Assembly (NCBI RefSeq): GCF_015832195.1
Contig: NC_052046.1
Span: 30,904,911 to 30,968,910 of the forward strand
DNA length: 64,000 bases
Reading direction: 5' to 3'
Origin: Motacilla alba alba
Lineage: Eukaryota > Chordata > Aves > Passeriformes > Motacillidae
Each line of letters begins with the position of its first letter. Position 1 is the stretch's first letter. The notes beneath the pieces were generated by a model. That model saw only the letters and a program-made list of their open reading frames with translations, was not told where the DNA came from and searched no databases. The position numbers and the translations under genes were made by a program. Positions 26,220 through 40,760 of the stretch are shown in pieces.

Positions 26220-27506
26220 TTAACATTTTCCTCTTAACATTCAAAGCCAACTTTTACCAGGAGAGGGATGCCAGACAGATGTGCCAAGTTAAGACTGAGC
26301 AATATATGGGAGCCACCAGTCCACCAGCTGATCTTTGGCTCCCCCTTCCCAATCTCTCTTAAGAATATTTACAACTTCACTGAGAATTCCAGGGTTGCTC
26401 AAGACCTCTGTTTATATATTTGCAAATCAGTACTGCAATGTAGTACCTGCTTCACAAGGAAGTTATGAGCTCCCATTAATTCCTGTAATGTACTTCAAGA
26501 TAATCAAATAAAGGATGCCAGGCAAGAGTGTGTTAATGTTATTGTGCCTTGGGAATCCTCCCTTTTCCTAGTTGGCACAATTTTATGTTTTGCCTGCTTA
26601 ATTTTAATCTCTCTTAGCCCTTGGGCTACAGTTTAGTACTCTGCCTCTAAACTGAGGCAAAAAACCACTTTGCAAATATATTTCTACTAGCAAAGCTGAG
26701 TCAGTGTCAAAGTTTTGAGTGTAAACTACAGGAATTGAAATATGCCATACTGACAGTAACATAAAAATTCAGTTCCCTCATCTCTGCTGCAAAAACTCTT
26801 TACAGCACTCTCTAAAAGATGACAAAGTGCTTGAAGGTCAAGAATTGCTTTTGTGCCATATGGACTGAAGGCTGAACATCCCTGTGAACACTTGCAGAGA
26901 GCTGGGGGTGGGGGGCAGGCGCAGGTGGAGGCTGTAGTGAGAAAAATCCCTGCAGTAAAGGAAAGCTTGAATTACATGCCAGCCCTGGTGAAGCAAACTA
27001 CTAATTAACTGAAATTAGCTGAGTTTAACAATCATGAACTTGTTGGAAGTGAAACCAAACAATGCAGTCTGTTTGTCTATCAGTCTTACAAAAAGGTGGT
27101 GTCCATTTTGAGAAGAAAAAGAACAACTGTAGAGAGATTTAATTTGAAAGCTACAATGATCAGAATAATCATTTGTATGATCATATATACTATGATCACA
27201 TAAATCATGTAACACATATACTATACAACTATATATACTAAAATATATTTGAAGTAACTGCCAGAAAGGAGATTGCCATGGACATAGGAAAGGGTTAATT
27301 ATTATATACTGAAAATGATAATTCACCCACATAACTTTTGTCTTCCAGCACCTAACAAATTATTGTCATTACAAGTTTGAACACTAGTAATTCTAGCACA
27401 CTTGCTGCTATCTTACATGTGGCTGGATATCTAGGACAGGAAAAGCTCTAAATTCTGTAAGCCTAAAGAAGATTGAATTATTGTCACACCCTTGTTCACA
27501 TGGTGG

Positions 27507-27612
27507 TATTTTGGTTTTGGGGTTTGTATTTTTTTGTTTGTTTGTTTTTGGTTTTTTTGGTTGTTTTTATTGTTGTTTTTTTGTTTGTTTGTTTGTTTTT
27601 CTTTTTCTTTTT
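27507..27612. repeat. T/G-rich low-complexity tract (GTTT units)
   Basis: A stretch of T runs broken by single or double G, with GTTT arrays near 27535 and 27582-27597. Phe-rich and Lys/Asn-rich reading frames on the two strands here are products of the simple sequence. Confidence 0.93.
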
Positions 27613-29473
27613 GCACACCCCATTGCAAAATTAGTGCTCTCTTATTTCAGGAGTTATTTCACTTTTCCAGGTTTCATAAAATCCCTGCAGTCTCAAAGAG
27701 AGCATTCAAAAATATGGAACAAACCCTAGTCTGGTAGAATGCAGAAAAATGCCGCCTGCTTTTGGTGGCCCAGAGACTCAAAGGACAATCTCAGCCCTCA
27801 CTGACATTTGTTCACTGACATGGTGCTCCTTTCTGCAGAACAAAACAAAGGACTTGAAGCTTCAGTTTACCAGAAACAGAGCAGCCCACAAGTCTCAGCA
27901 AAGGATACCATGCTGGCAGTAGTGAAAACTGTGTAGGAATTCTCTCTGTTTAAATTCTCCTCTGCAGCAAAATTCCACATTAGGTTCTTCCCACTGAAGT
28001 AAAAGATTCTTTCCTGACTGCCACCAGATTGATTCATGCTAAACAATGGTATTGGCTTCAGTGGTATAATTCCTGACTTCCTCTGCTGTGAGAATGAAAC
28101 AAGTTACATGGTTTTTACTAGAATTCAATGGACAGCTCAGCTCCATGGTTCCCATTAGAAACCATATATTTTTAGCCTTTTCAGTGCTTAACAACATGGT
28201 GTTTTGCTACGCCAGCTGTGGCCTTTACCCCTGAAACAATAAATAATATATTTAACACATATTGTCCATTGCCTGCACATTCCAATTTATTTGTTTTTTT
28301 CTCTTTGCCTAATGAATTGAAATGCCTGATTTAAAAATGGCTAAGGAGAACATGTAAGTTCAAGTATGAAGAATTCTTTTTTTCAAGAGTCATATTCATG
28401 AAGGTCATGAATTTTCATTTTTTCATTTTTTTTTTCTGACAGGATTTGTACTTCATTCTTTGTCTCTTAAAAAGCTCAGTTGTCCAGTTAAAGTTGTCCA
28501 TTCTCAAGACTTTCTGCACTCACATTTGTTGACTCAACTTGTGATGAATAATCAACATGTTAAAACAACTGGATAAATCCAAGTTTCCATAGATCCCAGC
28601 ACTGTGACTAGACCTGTTTGAGCCGATGTGGCACTTCTTTTTATTTGAAGATTATAAAAAGTTGTGCAGATGAAATAAGGGGGAAAGCATATGGATTCAC
28701 CTTTTAGCAAAAAGTTCTTTTGAAGGCAACGAAGGTGATGACAGGTTTGAAAGAGTGCCAGCTGCGACTGGCGCAACTTTAGAGTACGAGAGTGTCTGCT
28801 TGTTATTTTTTTCTGGCCAGACCTGAGCAACTGTATCTTGGATACACTCCTTGTTAATCTACTGAAACAACCCCTGTCACTAGGGGTTCCAGCTGGACTG
28901 TTTCTGGGATCCACTTGCGAGCTGAACCTGGGACATCAAAGGTCATCAGAATCTTCCAGTTTTTCTCGTCCTCCATTTCTCCTTCCCTTTTGAGAATTTG
29001 ATTTCAATTGAAGGGTTATCTCCATCTCTGCTTTCCCCTTTGTCCACCATTATAATCAACAGAAGAAAGTGCAGGCTATATACATAGCAGAGTTAATACA
29101 GAAATGTTAGAACTACTACAGGCTTTCCAAAACAGGAAATAGTACATACTGCTCTTAGCTACACACAACTGATGTGAGCACTGGTACTTCTTCTGAATTC
29201 CAGCTTTTAGAGCAGGGGAGAAGGCAGCCTTTATCCAGATGTGAGCAAGAAGAGACGGATCTGCATGAGAGGCAGTTCTGTCTGCTGCCAGTTGAGAGGT
29301 CTGAGAGCACAGACAGGGCACCCTTGCTGTTTCACCCCCAGATAAATCTACATGTTCAGAACAGTCTGCCAAGAACCTGGAACAAAATCACAGTTGGTGA
29401 GAGTTTTTCCACTGACCTCACAAGAACAAGTATTGGTGTCTTGCTGTGAGGCTCACACTCACACTGACGCCAA

Positions 29474-29540
29474 CAGGAAAGCACCCATTTTTCGTTAAGA
29501 TGGAGAACAGCAAAGCACCCATTCTTTTAAGATGAGGATA
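29474..29540 (+). repeat. Imperfect 33/34-bp tandem duplication
   Basis: Two adjacent copies share CAG-AAAGCACCCATT and TTAAGATG with a few substitutions and a one-base length difference. This is a local duplication in intron 1. Confidence 0.8.
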
Positions 29541-32500
29541 TGCTGGTGGATATTTCTGCCTATTTTGTACATTAAGTTCATAACCTAAACAAAAGCTGAA
29601 AAATATGTAAGTTTTGCAGCTAATCATGTAGTCAGATCTACAGATGACTCGTTCCTCTGACACTCATTTCCAAGCACACACCATCACTAACATTTTCTGT
29701 TGCTGCAAGAATAGGCATTATTAAAAACCATTTCACTACCAAAACAGCTCTGCTAGTGATGATTATTTTCATATTAGCAGGTTAATTATCAAATTATTTT
29801 AAATGATACAGAGAAATGAACACAAGTCTTTTCCTTCAATGTAACAGTAAATTCTTGGTTTAGTGGTAGTTGCTGGTGTCGGGAAAAATTAAGAACAAGC
29901 TGCAACTGGAACTCCAGCTGAAATCTTGAACCCCATCTACATCTTATTCATATTTCCATAAATAATACTTCCTTTCTATGCTGAGCTTATTACTTTCAAA
30001 GAAAGTATGTTTATTAATGTAATGTAGGGATCAGCAAATATTCTTCTTCTCAGGTATCTCCTAAACTCAGGGGGCTCAGGTTTTCCTCAAAGATTCATTC
30101 TTCAGGCTCTCAAAGGGCCTTAAGATCAGACCTGCTAAGATATCATCACATACTAGAAGACAAGGGCAGATAATCAAGAGGTAAAGAGTCAGAAATTAAG
30201 CAAAAAAGAGAAGGAGGAGAAGGCACCACTGCAATCAAGATGTAGAGAGAAAGGCAGTTGAAATTACAGAGGGGGAAGGAGAAGGCTTAAAATATGAAAC
30301 TTTTAGAGGAAGAAAGGATTTGGTTGAACAGCAGTAAATATTAGGACCTTGTACTGAGATACTGAGAAAAGTCAAAGCAATTGAAGCAGGATGTAAATTC
30401 AAAGGTAATTCTTAGAACATTCTAATCTTCCAAAGCATACAGAGTTAAGCTGTGATAAGACTCCTTCATAATATGATCATTCATGCAAGGGTCAAGGGAC
30501 TTTAATTAAAACCTAGCTGTACATAATGAGTCTTACCTATCTATGTCCTGGAGAAAAAGCACTTGGTGGCACACAGAAGTGGAGATATAGAAAATAAGAC
30601 ACAGGGAAAATAAGAGACCTGAAAAAGCCTGTCTGGCAAAATAATGGTGAGACTCCATCCTAACCAAGGAGATCATCATCCCCTGACAACCTGTAGCCAG
30701 TTTCTCCAAAACCTGCATATATGTTGCTGGTAAACTGTAAAGGTTTGTTCTGCAGACTCAGGAAGAGATTACATCCTAGAAGGTTCCTGTGGATGTGAAG
30801 ACCACATAGCCTGCTGTGACTAATCAGCTGGATATCCTGTGCATTACTACAGGAAATAATGAAAGCAGCAAAGGCATTTCAAGTAAGAGCACAGGATATT
30901 TCACCTCCCCTGTTCCTGTTATTTTTAAAATTTAGCTGAGGAGGTAAGAGCACAGAACTCAGACACACAATGAACTGTTCCTTCACACATAAACCCACTT
31001 CCCACCTCAATCCTGACAGCAGAAGTTTGCAAGTACCACTAATTCCATTCCAGCTACCCGTGTGACACCTGGACACACAAGTTGTTTGTTTCTCTTGCTC
31101 CTTTGAGACAAAATTTTTGTCATTTTTCTACTGTATGCTACAAGACCTCACTGAATAAATAAAACAAAAGTTCCTCCTCTCAAGTAACTTGTGGAATTCT
31201 CTGATAAGGATACAGCCAGTACAAACAACTGCCTGATGTGGGGTAACTCTTTCCACCATTTCCAGCCAGTCATGTCTGGATCTTTATTTACCCTGACAGA
31301 AGATGGCTCCTCCAGACTTACCAGCAGAGAATTCAGTCTTGTGGAGTGCAGGTGTCATACTCCATAAGGCATGCAAAAATGCTGAAGTCAAATGTAATAG
31401 TTTCCAAATTCAGTCTGGCAGTTTAGTATGACTTTTGTGCAATGAGTAACAAAAATAAAAAATGTATTCTAAAATTAAAGACAGTTGAAAAAGAGAACAA
31501 AGCTAAGAAATATTTCCTTATCCCTTCTTGTTTCACAATGAAGAACTATTTCTGATTTTGACCTACAAATCATCAACAGCACTTTTTTGTCCAGCTCATG
31601 GAGGTTTATTGGTTCAGGCCCTTTCAGTGTTTTCATCTGGGCTCTGAGGGTAAACTGGACACAGATCTCTGCAGCTATGCTGCAACAAGATTTTTTTCAG
31701 AAAGACAACTGTCTGGTGTTGGCACAGGGCTGCCAGGTTGTGTCCTTAACTATTGTTTCCCAAAACACCACTGTATAGGAAATAAAGAAGGGAGAGAGGC
31801 TGTCACAATGCCTCTTTGTGTCCCACCAATTTCCAGGAATAGTATGGCCGGCCCCAGACTGTGACAATATTTTCACACACCTCTCCCCAGCACACCCCCG
31901 AGCCAGGCTTTCATAACCAAGGGCTGCTCTAAGGGGTCTTCATGCCACGTGCCAGGTTCCTGTGGGTTTCTGCCAATCTCGGGAATCTTACAATCTATTA
32001 TGGGCAATGGGAACTTTCTTCTGTAGAGGTCTGCAGCCAAGCTCTATAGCTTCCCTGGCTCCTTTCAAACCTTGAAAATTACAGCACTGTTACTTCCCTA
32101 AGGAAGGAGTTTCAGAGCACTGAAAATTAGCTGTGTGAGACGGAGTTGAATAATACCTTCTAACCATGGTGAATTCCAGTAGGAAATTAATTCCCACTAA
32201 CTGACTTTATTTCAAAAGTGTTCATATACTACAATGGCTGGCTCTAAAAATGGTTTCTACATGAACTAAAGAGGTAAGATTTTTTCAATGACAAGTAATT
32301 ATTAAATTTTTGGTCTTCTTGTAAGAAACAGAAATAACATTTACCATCGTATTAATGTATCTACTTTACCTGAAGACTATATCTTGTTGTTGAAAACATG
32401 AGTAAAATCTTAATGTCCCTGACATCCATAAATCCACATTTCATTTCTGAACATTACCAGGAAATACCTATGTTTGGAGTTTTTGTACTCCTTCTCAACT

Positions 32501-33894
32501 TTTCTACAGAAATACTCAAGTCAATGAGTTTATTTCCTGAAATATTCCATAGGACCAACAAGCATGGCTTTGTGTAAGCTTCATATTTAAGGTAAAACAA
32601 CTGTGCCTACATCAAACAAGGGAGTGAGTGTATTACAAGACTCTGAAAAGCAGTTTTTCAACTCTGGCAGAGCCTTGTGCTGACAGGGCCATAAAGGTTC
32701 TGCACAAAATCACCAAGCGACTGCTGGTAAACCCCTCCACACTGGGCTGTGATGATGTTCCTCCTACATCTGTGCTCCAACACCTACAAGTAGTGGGGCA
32801 AAAATATTGCTCCTTGTCAGCTTGCACTACAGGAGCACCTTGCTGCTTTGGGCACGGGGCTGCTGCAAATTCATCCACCAGACAAATTTACTATACCAAC
32901 TCTCAGATATTTAGCAGTTTGTTTTAGTGTATGACTGTGCTGGAGAGACAGTGGAAGACCCTCAGTCTACTCCCTTGCTCTATTTTTTTCCTTAGTCAGC
33001 CCTTATTCAGTAGCTTTGGTTACTGCGTTCAAACACAATAGGATTGATTATAAGATACAAGTCCTGAAAACTATTTTTTTTTAAAGTGTAACCTGCAGAT
33101 TATATGTCTTTTCCCAGTGACAGTCTGACTGCTGATGACAAATTTCTTGTAAAAAGTTCAAGAATCTAACTGAAATGTTGCTGGTCTCTCATATTCTATA
33201 TGAGTAGCAAAAAAAACAATTTCATGAGAACTTGGTGTTCCCAATTTCCCTCTAGTGCTGCCCGAGCACTCCTGAATTTTCAAACTTATTCTAAGAGTTT
33301 CTTCTCAGAAGTATGGCCTCACTACAAGACCCCCAGAACTTTAGATAATTTTTCCTTGTTTTATTTTTCATTTAAATATGCAAAGCAGATGCAGATATCT
33401 GCTTGCATTTTTCAGCAGTCTGCTTTAGTAACTAGCTACAGGATGGACTCTACACTGACCTTATTTTCCAGCCTCCGAGTATATGGATTAAACTGTTTAA
33501 AACATTACTTAAATTCAAGGATTGACTTGCAAAAAAACAGGCGTGGAGTCTGAAGGCACACTATTAGTTTCACACACTGTCTACTCAGAGGGACTGTCTG
33601 CTTTTTTACAGACATACCTGATGATGAGTGAACAGTAACATCAAAGTTTATAAAGCCTTTGTTTCGTTATTCACCAAGGCAGCTTTTGTTTTAAGAGGCA
33701 GTTGACAAAAACATACATTTTTTTGAAGATAACCTAAGAATCACTAGATTACTTGCCAGATAATGCAATGTATATTTTTATCTTTAAAGAAAAGTTTTCC
33801 TGTGAGCCAGTGTTGCTAAACCCTGTAATTTTTTATTAGAAGGCTATATAACATTGGGTATTTTCTTCAATGCTCTGGCTTCTGAAGCCAAGAT

Positions 33895-33917
33895 ATTAAA
33901 TGAACATTTCATTTAAT
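33895..33917. repeat. Perfect 10-bp inverted repeat, 3-base spacer
   Basis: Arms ATTAAATGAA and TTCATTTAAT flank CAT. It is AT-rich, so chance origin is possible. Confidence 0.85.
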
Positions 33918-35133
33918 GAATAAGAGAACTCTTTGGTCCCTCAGGAACATATTGCAAGCTCCCCTATTTCATCATTTGAATATCTGATCAGGAAAGCTTG
34001 GTAGCACCATGTCTCTTCACATTTCCAGAAAAACAACACTCCAGTGAATGTTAGGAAAGACTTTGTGACATATTTTATCACCACTCATCAGAGACCTGGG
34101 TCAAGGAATTCAAATTACTGATAGAAATAAGCCTTCCAAGTACCACTTCTTGCAGACAGAAGTGAGCTTGTTGTGGCCTGAGGCAGAGCCCAGTGCAACC
34201 CAGTAAAGCCCAGCGAGGGGTAGAGCAGGTCGGGATGGCAGCACCAGGTGGGTTGAGTCTACCTGATGCCAACAGTTTGTGGGTTTTTTTGCATCAACAT
34301 GGAAGTTGCAGAATCCTTTAAAGACAGTTGCTGCCCATTCTTGTGAGTAAAAAGTACAGGTCTGCCCACACCCTGCCCTTCGAAGTATCCTGCACCTTAC
34401 AGTGCCATCAGGACTTCTTGAATATTCAGCAGTTCTGAAAGTCATGATACCTCCCTTAAGCCTCCACAAATGCAAATGAAGCTAAACCATAAGAGCAAAC
34501 CCCTGGAGAAAATAAAACTCTTTATTTTTAAGAGAGGAAAAATTATCAAATACATCTCAGGAAGACATTCCCTTCAGCATTAACCTTTAATATTAAGCAA
34601 AATAATAAAATCTACAGCTCCCTAGTATTTCCATTAAGAGTACAGAGCAAGTAATTAATAGTGAACCTGTTCATGTCCCTATGTAGAAAATATTAATATT
34701 TTTTTGGGTTTTGAAAAAACTGGACAGTATATTTAGTGGTCAGCAACAAACCATGGTCACTGAATGGATGAGAATGAAAATAACTGCATGCACAGTGCCT
34801 TCCCTGTGCATCCAGTTTTCCCATGTACAGGCAGAAAATAGGCCTCAGATAACTAACTCCTGTGTCGTTGTACAAAGAAAAATTATTTAGCCACATTTCC
34901 ATTTTACTTTACAAAGTCTAGATCAGTCCTCATACCCACTGAATATTAATGAGTTACCAAGTAGAAAGCTCATCCTATGGAACATACACATACTCTTCAA
35001 CACCTTTTACAAATTTTGACGTCTTCAATTTTCATATTCTCAATACAACTTATCCCTAATGCCAATTTCCAACTTCGAAACTTTCTCACAGGCAAGACAC
35101 AAGGGTAGGCAGCACCTGCTTCCATCTGATCTC

Positions 35134-35161
35134 CGCAAAAGCACCATCGCAAAAGCACCAT
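35134..35161 (+). repeat. Exact 14-bp tandem duplication
   Basis: The unit CGCAAAAGCACCAT occurs twice in direct succession and continues two bases (CG) into a third copy. Exact identity suggests a recent slippage event, and each unit retains a CG dinucleotide. Confidence 0.92.
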
Positions 35162-38100
35162 CGAGCCTGATGGTTGCCACACACTCTGCAACACTTACCA
35201 AGACTGACAAAAGCTTACAAATGGATCTACTCTCTCAGGTGCTATTGGGTACTGCTAGACAAGCAGCCCTTTAATTCTTAGTCTTGAAATAGCATCTGTG
35301 AGAAGCCAGAGTCATAAGGTTGTATGGAATGTACATGGAAATTACTGTGTTACCATGGTGGCTGATGGTACCCTCAAATTTCCCTTTTATTATTTTGTTG
35401 CTTGTTTCCAGCAAAGAGCCAGAGTAGTAACATTGTATTTTTTAAATTCAATCTACATACAGAACTCCACCAGTAAATCTTAAGCTGAACAGTGGTCAAA
35501 CACACACGTCCAAATCTCTGTATAATATAATATCAGAACACTGGAATGAGGGTACTGGCCATTATGACCAGTTCACCTACCCTGCTATCCCATCTTTAGC
35601 AACAACCAAGAACAGACCTCCAGTAAAGAGCCAAGAACAGAAGCATTACTGAATACTTGTAGCATTTCACAAATTTAAACTGTCTTATGGCTTTAAGCCA
35701 TTTTCTACATATTTTTCTGAATATACAAATTTAGTGCTTTAGCTACCTCACCTCTGTTTACAAAGGTGGATAAAGAGTGGAAGAAAGGAAAAAATCTGTA
35801 ACTAATTAAACTAATTAAAAATTCAAAACCTCAAAATGACCCAGCCTGGGTCATTTAGGTGCATTAATGCCATACGTCTGTAAGTCACATGGCTAGGAGG
35901 CAAACAGCACATTTCTCCTTGGAGGTATGGAAATCTCTGTCTCTGCATACTGCAGAGCACTGATGCTAGATAGGGAGCAGAGAGTGAGCAGATACAAATC
36001 ACCTGGGGGTCCAGCCATCTGGCTCTCACCCCACCAGATCAGAGGATCTCAGCTTTAAACCTATTTCCTGCCTCAGCAAAAAAATGTGTTTTACCCTTGG
36101 CAAATGTACATCCAGGTGGGACACTCTTCATTTGCTGGGTAAAAAGTAAACCTTCCTATCCCAGACTGGGATGTTTGTTTGTTTGTTCAATGCTTTTTCT
36201 CCTTGTAAAAAATTACATCTGCCTAAAGCTGTCGAAAAAGGCTGAAATGGTCAAAAGTAATCTAGAAGAAGAATTTGCAAGTACATGCAAGGTGATCAAA
36301 AGTGTGTAGTAAATGCTATTTAACTTCTGACTGTCATTCAACATGGACATCGCTGAGCACATATGGCATACACAAAAACATTAAAAAAGGCCCTCCCCAC
36401 ATGACTTTTTTTTTTAATTATTCTGAATTCTAAGTGTGGTCTGGGTTAAGCTTTACTTTTTTCTTTTTTCCCCCTTTTTAATTTCTTAAAAAATTATATT
36501 GTATTATGTGGCTTAGAAGGAACAAAACAGTATTTCACAAACTTCATTTCAATGTTGATAAAACATAATACAAACTCAGCAATTGCTTACCATATCTTTT
36601 CCCTCAAGACCACCCTGAAATCCTGAACAAGGCAAAAGGGCCATACTGAAAATAAATATCAAAGACACAGCAAATATGCCTTTCTATTTAATTAGCAGAC
36701 CAGCTCATTAGCAGAAGAGCTGTACAGGAGAGTTTGCCTGCTGCCCTTGCTGACATCAAGGACTGCAGAGAAGTAGGTTGTAGTCACACATGCAGAAAGC
36801 CAGCTAGTGCTGGCAGCAGCAGCAGTACATGGCAGAGCTGGGGAAAGGGATGCCTGTCCTCTAATGCAGGTGTAACTCTGCAGCACACTGTGACGAGAAG
36901 TGAGATTTGGCATCTTTGGGGGGCACCCAAGCGATGGATTTAGCAGCACAGAGCACAGGAGGCAGAGCACATCCCTGCTTCACCAGCTGGGAACATTTTC
37001 TGCGTGCGAGAGGAATAGGTGGGAGAGCGCACCATCCCTTGTCTACAGCGTGCGGACAATGCCTTGTACCACAGAGCACCACACAGTGCCGAAACCAACA
37101 CAGTCATGAGTGGTAAACAAACACTACCATCAGAAAACATATGCAATACCCATGTGTGTAGGAGGGGATGACTGTCTGCACCTAGTCTGTGTGGTGAAAG
37201 GGAGTAGCTCACAACGCAGCCTCAGCAGCCTGCTTCTGGGTCAAACAGCCTGTCACTGAGCAGCACCATTTATTACTTGGTTAGATTTTAGTACTTGCTC
37301 AGCTCAAAGCAGCTAATACTCACAGAGTGCTCCAGGAACTCAAAAGACTATTTGTCTGAACTAAAGGCGGTTAATTGCAGCCTCTCCAAGAAGAAGCATG
37401 CCCACGTTATTATTGTTGGGTTACTGTTGAGGATATCTTAGCTTAAAATACAAAAAATAATCTTCATTTTCAATAATTTGAGGATTTCTTCAACACTTTT
37501 CTATTGAGAAAATAAAATTTGGGGTACTTATGTGGTCACAGCTGTTACTAATCAAATTTATTTAAGAGAATAATGTGAAACAGAATGTTTGTGCAAGTTC
37601 ATAATCACAGCAGAATTAAATCATTTTTACAGAGCATTTATTTGAAACATTCTGTACACAGACTTTGAATATGGCAGAGAATGTTTCCCTTGCAGTTTAG
37701 GTTTGATTTCATTCCTGGAAACCACTATAAAAATCCTGCTCACTTGCGGTAGGGTTCTTTATTTATGCTCAGTTTTAGTTTTAAGACCTGTGACAAACAC
37801 CAGATTGCTCACGTTCGTCACGACACAGGCAGTCACTACACATCCTGCCCTGCCTCCTGGTACTATCCAGCCAGCATAACACACTACTGGCTCACTCTGG
37901 AGCAGCTTGCTCAGCAGGTTTCCCCCCTGTAGGCATCCAGGTCTGGAGCTGGAAAAGGGGCTTTGAACTTCACATGTTCCTGGCACATCTGCAGTTACAG
38001 CCACAGTGTCACAGTCACTTCTTAAAATGATGATCCTTGCATCTATGTCACTCTTCCCACACTGCAAAGATCAGCCCTGTACTGGTTGTCTGTACAAAGA

Positions 38101-39428
38101 CAAGCCCTGCTCATCTTGGCAAGAATTTTGGATCCAGCAGGGACCTGGAGGCTGCCTGCTTCCAGAGTCACCAGCTTCTCCCTTTCCCTTCCCCACCCAC
38201 AAATCCTCTCTTTTAAAAAATACATGCTGCAAATTTTTAAAAAGGTACAACATACCAAAATCTAGCTTGTAGGGCTTTTAGTGCCCATGTTCACCAGCCT
38301 TTTTCTTCTCCAATAAGTCTACCAATTATTTTCCTGAAAAGTGCCAGGTGCAGAGATTTTTTTAAAGGAGGCTTTACTAGTTCAGTGGAAACTGGCCAAA
38401 AGCCATGAACTTGTTCCAGGCAGCTGACCAGCCAGCTGCAACAGGTGATGCCAAAGCCCTTTCCTCATGGCTGAAACATGTCAACTCGCCACAGGCCTAG
38501 CAAGAAGATCACACAGCCCATTAGCAACTTCCCTTGAAACACACAAATTGTAAAGCCTCCTTCCATCTCTTTGCCCAAGCCTTAGTACAACTAAATTGCT
38601 TACTGTCCTATTAATGTCTATCTCTGCATTCCTATGTGTCAACCTCTTTTCCCCACAGAAACAAACACTTCTCCAAGCCAATCTCTCAAAATCCTTGGCA
38701 ATGATGGAAATCTTCTTTACCAATAGCTTGTGAGAGAAGTTGGGAGTCTCGTGAGATTTCTGAGGGCAAGGAGGAACATGTGGGGATGCAGAAGAATCAC
38801 ATCTGGACATTTTTGCTCCCCCACCTACCAAATTCTTTGTGAAAGGTAGAGAAATCAGGCAAAGAGACAAATGATGTCACTTCATCTCCCATGTGCCATC
38901 TGTTTTTTCCACTCCAATCTTCCTATACACTTTAGATAGTGACAGCTCATCAGAAAGGAGTCATCCCACGGCATACTGCTGTTTTGTAAGGCAGAGAGCA
39001 TTTTTTCCCTGCCCTCCTCTCCTCTGGCACTTCAGTTGTCCCTCTGTACCAGTCTGAGTATATACCTACACCTATTCCCTTATTTCATCTCTTTTGAGAA
39101 ATCTTCCATTTCTTACCTTTCACCTTACAGCTACTTTCCTTGCCTCCTATAACTATTTTTTCCTTTAAAATTACTCAAACATCTGTGTTTGTCCCATCAC
39201 TTGTGATGGAAGCTGGGAGGTAGCAAGAGTAGTATGGTAGCACAGTTGCATCCACTCATAATTTCAAGGTTTTGGGGCTTCTTGTTGACTTAAGTTTTTA
39301 TGTCATTTTTTCAAAGATAATGTTTTGAGAGACATGTAATAAAAGCACTGATATGACTCCATAAATTTAACTTCAATTCAATTCACTGGAAGCATCTGTC
39401 AGAAACAACTTTCTCATTATTAAAACAC

Positions 39429-39450
39429 TTTGACTGAATATTCAGTCAAA
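39429..39450. repeat. 22-bp perfect palindrome
   Basis: The half-site TTTGACTGAAT is followed immediately by its reverse complement with no spacer, then by a run of A. It could bind a dimeric factor or form a small cruciform; no function can be assigned. Confidence 0.9.
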
Positions 39451-40734
39451 AAAAAAAAGTGGTCAAATTAAAGTGACACTTCAACTGGGACCATCTTAGT
39501 TGTTTTACTACGTAGGAAAAAAAATAAATCTGCTAATTATTCATTGCTTGCAATCTCTTGCAAGCTCACAGAGCAGGCATTAACCTGACATATAAACTTT
39601 TACAAATATTATTAGCACTTCAAAGACTCCACAAATATTGAAGTAGATAAATTCTCTATTACTTTTTCTCCTCTGACATATCCTTAAGCAGGACAACACA
39701 GCTTGTCATTTTTTGCCTGCTGAGTTAAGGCTGAGAATATGCATTAGGTATGATGCATTCAGTTCAAGGAAAGGGCTTCATTTGAACTGATAAAACGTGA
39801 GATTTTTTCCTGCAGTTAAGGGAGACAACTTGTCCTTAATTTTTCATTTAGACCTGTAAGTTCCAGAAATAAGTTTTATCTTTTTATATCTCACAGTATA
39901 AGATAAAGTTGAAATGGAGTTTTAAGCAGAATGATGTGAGTTACTCAAAGATGTCCTAGGGTTTCCTTTGTCTACAACATGGCCAAAGACACTGACTCTG
40001 TTCCACTCAGTTTCACCTGTTGATGTTGATTGGAAATACTCTGTATGCTTTTGGGAGATCAGTTTCCATCATGAGTGTATTACAAAATTTCATGAACCAT
40101 CCCACTTATTTCTTAAAAGAGAATCAGTCTAACTAGTCACTATGAGCTACTTTGTCACTCAGTGGCACTTGTGTTTCATTCTAGCTGGTTTCACCACATT
40201 GTTGCAGAAAGCACTTTGTCTGAATCAGTGAGACCTAAGCTGGAGCTGGCAGCGTGTTGCCTGCAGAGCCAGGGCTGCTGATGCACCACTCTCAGAAAGA
40301 TGACTTGTGCTACAGCACATTCTTCATCAGTTGTGTTTGCTGTCCCCAGAATCTAGCACACTATACAACCTCCCTACTTTCCAGGCTATTCAGTGAATAT
40401 TTAGGTGGTCTTGGGGCAGATGGCTTGAGTGGTGGTTTGTACTGAGAGGCACTGGCTCCTGGACTTGACTTCTTCAGACCTGAAGTTATGAGCCTGCACA
40501 AAGTAGACATCAAAATAAACAAATGCAAAGTTTGGTTTATCAACAGGTAACAAGTGTGAGTGAAGATATCAGGAAGCATCTTAAGTTGCAGATTAATTTC
40601 CATGCATCACCAATGTGTTTCCCATGCAACATCTTCATGATGTACTAAGGAAGATGTAAAGAAAGGGAAAGCTAGAGCATTTTATGATTCATTTGGCAAA
40701 TCTGATTTATTTGTGTATGCATTTGAGCTGTATC

Positions 40735-40760
40735 TGTAAAATGTCTCTAGACATTTTACA
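40735..40760. repeat. Perfect 12-bp inverted repeat, 2-base spacer
   Basis: Arms TGTAAAATGTCT and AGACATTTTACA are exact reverse complements around CT. It is one of the longest near-perfect dyads seen in the window. Confidence 0.92.

Noticed and set aside
27160..27250. AT-rich ATGATCATATATAC palindromic patch
   Set aside because: Imperfect and extremely AT-rich, so dyads are expected by chance.
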